A stretch of 40,987 bases of DNA from CAZBNB01 sp964493245 (lineage in GTDB: Bacteria > Pseudomonadota > Gammaproteobacteria > Legionellales > Legionellaceae), in assembly GCA_964493245.1 (NCBI GenBank), contig CAZBNB010000024.1, positions 1 to 40,987 on the forward strand, read 5' to 3'. The position numbers and the translations under genes were made by a program. How positions within the stretch are numbered: the stretch's first letter is position 1; every line of letters starts with the position of its first letter. Shown piece after piece: positions 36,836-40,987 of this stretch. The notes under the pieces were generated by a model that saw only the letters and a list, made by a program, of their open reading frames with translations, was not told where the DNA came from and did no database searches.

Positions 36836-37492
36836 TTACTTGCTGCTTTCGGTGGCACGATTTTTTTGTGTGGCTTGTTCGCCTTTGAAAATCCAAACTT
36901 TCACACCGATGATACCGTAAGTTGTTTTGGATTCAGCTGTACCATAATCAATATCAGCTCTAAAAGTATGTAGCGGAACACGCCCTTCTCTATACCATTC
37001 ACTGCGAGCAATTTCAGCACCACCCAAACGACCACTCACACAAATCTTGATTCCTTTCGCACCCGCTTTCAACGCTGCAGTCACTGCGCGTTTCATCGCT
37101 CTACGAAACATAACACGTTGTTCCAATTGCTGTGCAATACTTTCAGCAACCAAAACAGCATCAAGATCAGGCTTACGTACTTCTTCTATATTTAAGTGAA
37201 CTGGAACACCTAATTTCGTGGCAATTTCAGCACGCAGACCTTCCATTCCACCGCCTTTTTTTCCGATAAGAACGCCAGGGCGAGCAGAATGAATTGTCAC
37301 GACTGCATTGTTAGCAGGACGGGAAATTTGAATGCGGCTAATGGCAGCAGACATCAATTTCTTCTTCAGCTCTTTACGTAAGTTAATATCTTGATTTAGC
37401 AACTCAGCATAATTTTGGTTTGCATACCAATTTGAGTTGCAATCTCGATTAATACCCAAGCGTATACCAATTGGATTTACTTTTTGTCCCAT
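36836..37492 (-). CDS. rpsC: 30S ribosomal protein S3
   Basis: 218 residues (E. coli 233, shorter only at the tail). It begins MGQKVNPIGIRLGI; a KH RNA-binding domain shows the GKKG loop (PGVLIGKKGGGMEGLR), and the C-terminal domain contains SGRLGGAEIARSEW. S3 lines the mRNA entry channel and contributes to its helicase activity. It lies 2 bp behind rplV. Confidence 0.99.
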   Translation of the reverse strand: MGQKVNPIGIRLGINRDCNSNWYANQNYAELLNQDINLRKELKKKLMSAAISRIQISRPANNAVVTIHSARPGVLIGKKGGGMEGLRAEIATKLGVPVHLNIEEVRKPDLDAVLVAESIAQQLEQRVMFRRAMKRAVTAALKAGAKGIKICVSGRLGGAEIARSEWYREGRVPLHTFRADIDYGTAESKTTYGIIGVKVWIFKGEQATQKNRATESSK

Positions 37493-37494
37493 GG

Positions 37495-37830
37495 CTATTC
37501 CTCGTCAGACACTTTAATGGTGATGTGGCAGTTACGTTTTGAAATTCGATTCGCACGCCCTTTTGCCCGCGGACTGATTCGTTTTAACGTCATGGCTTCA
37601 TCAACCAGGATGGTACTGACTTTCAATTCATCAATATCCACACCATTATTGTTTTCAGCATTTGCAATCGCAGACTGAAGAACTTTCAACATCAATGCAG
37701 CACCTTTTTTAGGTGTAAATTTAAGCACATCAACTGCGCCTGACACATTCATGTTTCGAATCATATTTGCTACCAATCTGCATTTTTGCGCAGATAATGG
37801 TGCATTTTTTAATCTTGCAGTAACTTCCAT
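37495..37830 (-). CDS. rplV: 50S ribosomal protein L22
   Basis: 111 residues (E. coli 110) from the second of two adjacent ATGs, which is 5 nt from GAGG; the first ATG is only 2 nt away. SAQKCRLVANMIR and the hairpin segment MTLKRISPRAKGRANRI, which reaches into the exit tunnel, are clear. The hairpin shows no deletion of the macrolide-resistance kind. Confidence 0.97.
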   Translation of the reverse strand: MEVTARLKNAPLSAQKCRLVANMIRNMNVSGAVDVLKFTPKKGAALMLKVLQSAIANAENNNGVDIDELKVSTILVDEAMTLKRISPRAKGRANRISKRNCHITIKVSDEE

Positions 37831-37839
37831 CATCGCCTC

Positions 37840-38118
37840 TTATTTGCCTTTGGCCTTACGGTCGCCTGAATGTCCTTTGAAGGTACGGGTCATAGCGAAC
37901 TCACCCAGTTTATGTCCAACCATATTATCTGTAATATAAACAGGAACATGATCTTTACCATTATGCACTGCTATCGTAAGTCCAATCATATCTGGAATAA
38001 TCGTTGAGCGTCTTGACCAAGTTTTAATTGGCTTTTTAGACTTAGCTGCTAAAGCAGCCTCTACTTTATTCAGCAGATGACTGTCAACAAAAGGACCTTT
38101 TCTTATCGAACGAGCCAC
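37840..38118 (-). CDS. rpsS: 30S ribosomal protein S19
   Basis: 92 residues, same as E. coli. MARSIRKGPFVDSHLLNKVE and VPVYITDNMVGHKLGEFA are diagnostic. S19 pairs with S13 in the 30S head. It lies between rplB and rplV. Confidence 0.99.
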   Translation of the reverse strand: MARSIRKGPFVDSHLLNKVEAALAAKSKKPIKTWSRRSTIIPDMIGLTIAVHNGKDHVPVYITDNMVGHKLGEFAMTRTFKGHSGDRKAKGK

Positions 38119-38134
38119 TATTTTATCCTCTTAA

Positions 38135-38962
38135 TTATTTCTTTTTACGGCCTCTGACAATAAAAGCATCCGTACGTTTGTTACTTCTGGTTTTGTATCC
38201 TTTTGTTTGAATACCCCATGGTGTAACTGGATGTCTACCGCCTGAAGTTTTCCCTTCACCACCCCCATGTGGGTGATCAACTGGGTTCATTGCCACACCG
38301 CGGACGGTGGGTCTGATACCACGCCAACGCTTCGCACCTGCTTTACCAAGTTGGCGTAGGCTGTGTTCAGAATTGCTCACTTCACCAATCACTGCTTTAC
38401 AAGTCAATAAGACTTTGCGCATTTCGCCTGAACGAAGACGCAACGTTGCATAAGAGCCCTCTTTAGCAACGATTTGGCCACTTGCACCGGCGCTACGCAA
38501 CATTTGCGCGCCTTTTCCAGCTTTAAGCTCAACACAATGAATGGTTGTACCTAAAGGAATATTTTTCAATGCCAATGCATTTCCAACCGAAATAGGTGCA
38601 CTACCACCACTCATGACTGTCGCACCTTTTTCTAGACCGGCTGGCGCGATAATATAACGACGCTCACCATCTAAATAAACTAACAGTGCAATCAAAGCTG
38701 TACGATTTGGATCGTATTCAATGCGCTCTACTCGCGCAGGGATACCATCTTTATTTCGCTTGAAATCAATAACGCGATATTGTGAACGTGTACCGCCACC
38801 GATATGACGCACTGTAATACGACCAGCGTTGTTTCTTCCGCCTGTCTTATTCAATTTTTCAGTCAAGGCAGCATGAGGTTTACCTTTGTGAAGGTGTTGA
38901 TGAACCACACGTATTTCACCACGCTTACCAGGTGATGTCGGTTTAGAAATTACTAATGCCAT
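38135..38962 (-). CDS. rplB: 50S ribosomal protein L2
   Basis: 275 residues (E. coli 273). The block VAMNPVDHPHGGGEGKTSGG includes the conserved His close to the peptidyl-transferase centre. L2 is needed for subunit association and tRNA binding. It lies 12 bp behind rplW. Confidence 0.99.
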   Translation of the reverse strand: MALVISKPTSPGKRGEIRVVHQHLHKGKPHAALTEKLNKTGGRNNAGRITVRHIGGGTRSQYRVIDFKRNKDGIPARVERIEYDPNRTALIALLVYLDGERRYIIAPAGLEKGATVMSGGSAPISVGNALALKNIPLGTTIHCVELKAGKGAQMLRSAGASGQIVAKEGSYATLRLRSGEMRKVLLTCKAVIGEVSNSEHSLRQLGKAGAKRWRGIRPTVRGVAMNPVDHPHGGGEGKTSGGRHPVTPWGIQTKGYKTRSNKRTDAFIVRGRKKK

Positions 38963-38974
38963 CTTAATTCTGCC

Positions 38975-39271
38975 TTATTCTGTCACAGTGAAATCAATAT
39001 CATATTCAGGAAGCAACGAAACAAACGCTTTTTTCCAATCGCTGCGCTTTCCTTGAATTTGCTTAAAGCGCTTACTTTTACCTTTGACATTCGCTACAGT
39101 TACATTACTTACTTTCACATTAAACATTTGTTCAACTGCTTGTTTGATTTCGCCTTTTGTAGCGGTTTTCATCACTTTAAATGTATACTGTTTGCACTTG
39201 TCTGCCAAAATGGTAGATTTTTCAGAAGTATGCGGTTGTCGAAGAACCATCAATACCTTTTCAGCGTTCAT
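38975..39271 (-). CDS. rplW: 50S ribosomal protein L23
   Basis: 98 residues (E. coli 100). VLRQPHTSEKSTILADK and the tail-loop segment with VKVSNVTVANVKGKSKRF are typical. L23 surrounds the exit tunnel and docks trigger factor and SRP. Its ATG overlaps the rplD stop (ATGA), which indicates coupled translation. Confidence 0.98.
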   Translation of the reverse strand: MNAEKVLMVLRQPHTSEKSTILADKCKQYTFKVMKTATKGEIKQAVEQMFNVKVSNVTVANVKGKSKRFKQIQGKRSDWKKAFVSLLPEYDIDFTVTE

Positions 39272-39873
39272 TGTAGCTGCTCCTCAATTTTGCGTATTAC
39301 ATCTTCTGTCATCACGACTTTTTCATAACGAAGCAAAGAGACAGGGTTAAGTGATTCAAAATCACAGACATCATACTCAACCAAGTTTCTAGACGCGAGG
39401 TATTCAGACTCGCCAATTTCGCTCATCACAACGAGTGCATCATTCAACTCAAACTCATTCATTTTCTTTAGAAAATCTTTTGTTTTGAGTGTTGCACATT
39501 GAAAATCGCTGACAATAATTAAATTGCCTGTACGATAAAGTTCGGAGATTATACACCGTAATGCGGCTTTGTACATTTTTTTATTGAGTTTTTGCGAATA
39601 ATCTCGTTTTTTCGCAGCAAATACAACACCACCAGAACGCCATAATGGGCTTCTTATTGTACCTGCACGGGCTCTACCAGTTCCTTTTTGATTCCAAGGT
39701 TTTTTACCGCCACCACGGACTTCAGAACGTGTTTTTTGTGCACTGTTACCGCTACGTGCGTTATTCATAAACGTCACAACAGCCTGGTGAACAAGGCCTT
39801 GATTAAATTCGCAGTCAAACACAGCAGGATTAATTGCAATCTTGCTTTGAGTATCTTTTGTTGTCGCTTGCAT
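39268..39873 (-). CDS. rplD: 50S ribosomal protein L4
   Basis: 201 residues, as in E. coli, from the second of two adjacent ATGs; GGAG lies 6 nt before it but only 3 nt before the first ATG at 39876. The extended loop (RSEVRGGGKKPWNQKGTGRA) lining the exit tunnel is intact. In E. coli L4 also attenuates the S10 operon through its leader; no such leader fits here because tuf directly precedes rpsJ. Confidence 0.97.
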   Translation of the reverse strand: MQATTKDTQSKIAINPAVFDCEFNQGLVHQAVVTFMNNARSGNSAQKTRSEVRGGGKKPWNQKGTGRARAGTIRSPLWRSGGVVFAAKKRDYSQKLNKKMYKAALRCIISELYRTGNLIIVSDFQCATLKTKDFLKKMNEFELNDALVVMSEIGESEYLASRNLVEYDVCDFESLNPVSLLRYEKVVMTEDVIRKIEEQLQ

Positions 39874-40520
39874 CATTTACTCCCTTTTGCTTTAACAGCA
39901 GGTTTCACTTCGACTCTTGCGCCAGGAGCACCTGGTATTGCGCCTTTAATCAGGAGTAAATGTCTATCAGCATCAACACGAACCACTTCCAGTGTTTGTA
40001 CTGTACAGCGCTTATTACCCATCTGCCCAGCCATTTTCTTACCTTTGAATACACGCCCAGGCGTTTGGTTTTGACCAATCGAGCCAGGAACTCGGTGCGA
40101 ACGAGAGTTACCATGGGTGGCATCTTGTGTTCTAAAATTGTGACGCTTCACTGTGCCCGCAAATCCCTTACCTTTTGAAGTCGCTGTCACATCAACATAC
40201 TGCCCTTCAGCAAACAATTCTTGAACAGAAACAACTTGTCCAGATTGATACGCATCTGATTCAGTTGTGCGAAACTCGCACATCATGTCACCTGCTTCAA
40301 CCTCAGCTTTGGCAAAATGACCTGCTAAAGGTTTGCTAACACGGCTAGCCTTTTTGCTACCCGCTGTTAGTTGCACTGCCATGTAACCATCTGTGTCGAT
40401 TTGTTTTACTTGCGAAACACGGTTGGGCTGAACTTCTACCACAGACACAGGGATAGATATACCTTCCTGCGTGAAGACACGTGTCATGCCAATTTTACGA
40501 CCTAATAAGCCGATCCCCAT
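39873..40520 (-). CDS. rplC: 50S ribosomal protein L3
   Basis: 215 residues (E. coli 209). It starts MGIGLLGRKIGMTRVF and carries the central loop with GKKMAGQMGNKR, whose Gln is the PrmB methylation position. L3 nucleates 50S assembly and reaches the peptidyl-transferase centre. Its stop overlaps the rplD start region (ATGATG). Confidence 0.99.
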   Translation of the reverse strand: MGIGLLGRKIGMTRVFTQEGISIPVSVVEVQPNRVSQVKQIDTDGYMAVQLTAGSKKASRVSKPLAGHFAKAEVEAGDMMCEFRTTESDAYQSGQVVSVQELFAEGQYVDVTATSKGKGFAGTVKRHNFRTQDATHGNSRSHRVPGSIGQNQTPGRVFKGKKMAGQMGNKRCTVQTLEVVRVDADRHLLLIKGAIPGAPGARVEVKPAVKAKGSK

Positions 40521-40566
40521 TCTAACACCTCTTTATTTTCCCAAACTGATTGGTTTTAAGACTATA

Positions 40567-40884
40567 TCAATCATCTAAACTAATTTGCACATCTACACCC
40601 GCGGCTAAGTCGAGCTTCATCAACGCATCAACTGTTTTTTCAGTTGGGTTAACAATCACAACCAATCGCTTGTGTGTACGCAATTCGTACTGATCTTGAG
40701 CATCTTTATTCACATGTGGTGAAACTAATACTGAAAACTTTTCTTTGCGAATAGGCAATGGAATTGGACCACGGACCTGTGCGCCTGTACGCTTTGCTGT
40801 TTCAACGATTTCTTTAGTTGAAACATCGATCATTCGATGATCAAATGATTTAAGTCTAATTTTAATATTCTGGTTAGTACTCAT
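40567..40884 (-). CDS. rpsJ: 30S ribosomal protein S10
   Basis: 105 residues (E. coli 103). IRLKSFDHRMIDVSTKEIVE and VRGPIPLPIRKEKFSVL are signature blocks. S10 is a 30S head protein and, as NusE, part of the transcription antitermination complex with NusB. It lies only 5 bp behind the tuf stop. Confidence 0.99.
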   Translation of the reverse strand: MSTNQNIKIRLKSFDHRMIDVSTKEIVETAKRTGAQVRGPIPLPIRKEKFSVLVSPHVNKDAQDQYELRTHKRLVVIVNPTEKTVDALMKLDLAAGVDVQISLDD

Positions 40885-40889
40885 AGTAA

Positions 40890-40987
40890 TTACTCAATGA
40901 TCTTCGAAACAACGCCAGCACCTACGGTGCGGCCACCTTCACGTATTGCAAAACGTAAGCCTTCATCCATTGCAATCGGTGCATGTA
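40890..40987 (-). CDS. tuf: Elongation factor Tu, C-terminal end (partial)
   Basis: The last 32 codons before the stop at 40890 are in the window; the gene runs off the right edge. The translation ends GLRFAIREGGRTVGAGVVSK followed by IIE, the EF-Tu domain III terminus. EF-Tu is the GTPase that delivers aminoacyl-tRNA. Position upstream of rpsJ matches the str operon of many gammaproteobacteria. Confidence 0.97.
   Translation of the reverse strand, partial: HAPIAMDEGLRFAIREGGRTVGAGVVSKIIE

Overview
The window comes from a low-GC gammaproteobacterium, most likely a Legionella or close relative (order Legionellales). The right third is the conserved S10-spc-alpha ribosomal cluster in canonical gammaproteobacterial order, ending with tuf directly upstream of rpsJ. 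The S14 protein has the long form but carries a full Cys4 zinc motif, which I recall from Legionella-type S14. The species call is inference from protein character only.

Layout. (1) 1-23615, minus strand: a two-gene non-ribosomal peptide synthetase (NRPS) operon. NRPS-A (17175-23615) is A-T-E-Cy-A-T. NRPS-B (28-17136) is C-(A deleted)-T-E / C-A-T / C-A-T / C-A-T-E / C-A-T / start of C, where it meets an in-frame stop at the window edge. (2) 23616-23904: divergent control region with a good sigma70-type promoter for the NRPS genes. (3) 23905-25921, plus strand: a cytochrome P450 and a DUF3050 heme-oxygenase-like protein, probably tailoring or precursor enzymes of the same cluster. (4) 25930-27096, minus strand: a Nudix hydrolase and a secreted Cys-rich protein of unknown function. 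(5) 27097-27426: non-coding, with a long inverted repeat and the terminator of the ribosomal operon. (6) 27427-40987, minus strand: rplQ back to tuf (partial).

How the NRPS would work. The first A domain has a branched-aliphatic (Val/Ile-like) pocket. The next module is Cy-A-T with an exact Cys specificity code (DLYNLSLIW), so the peptide would begin with an aminoacyl-thiazoline, as in bacitracin. NRPS-B then has one module without an A domain, an Asn module (DLTKFGEVG), a Ser-like module, a module of unknown specificity with an epimerase, and an Asp-like module whose amino-anchoring Asp235 is replaced by Gly. No thioesterase, MbtH, PPTase or exporter is in the window; they may lie beyond the left edge.

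The striking point is the number of departures from a normal assembly line. They are an excised A domain, an HN instead of HH epimerase motif, a DE instead of DG condensation motif, a D235G A domain, and an ochre stop exactly where sister domains have Tyr. The cluster is either decaying or works in an unusual way, for example by trans loading or a non-alpha-amino-acid building block. No RNA gene, CRISPR array or insertion sequence was recognised.
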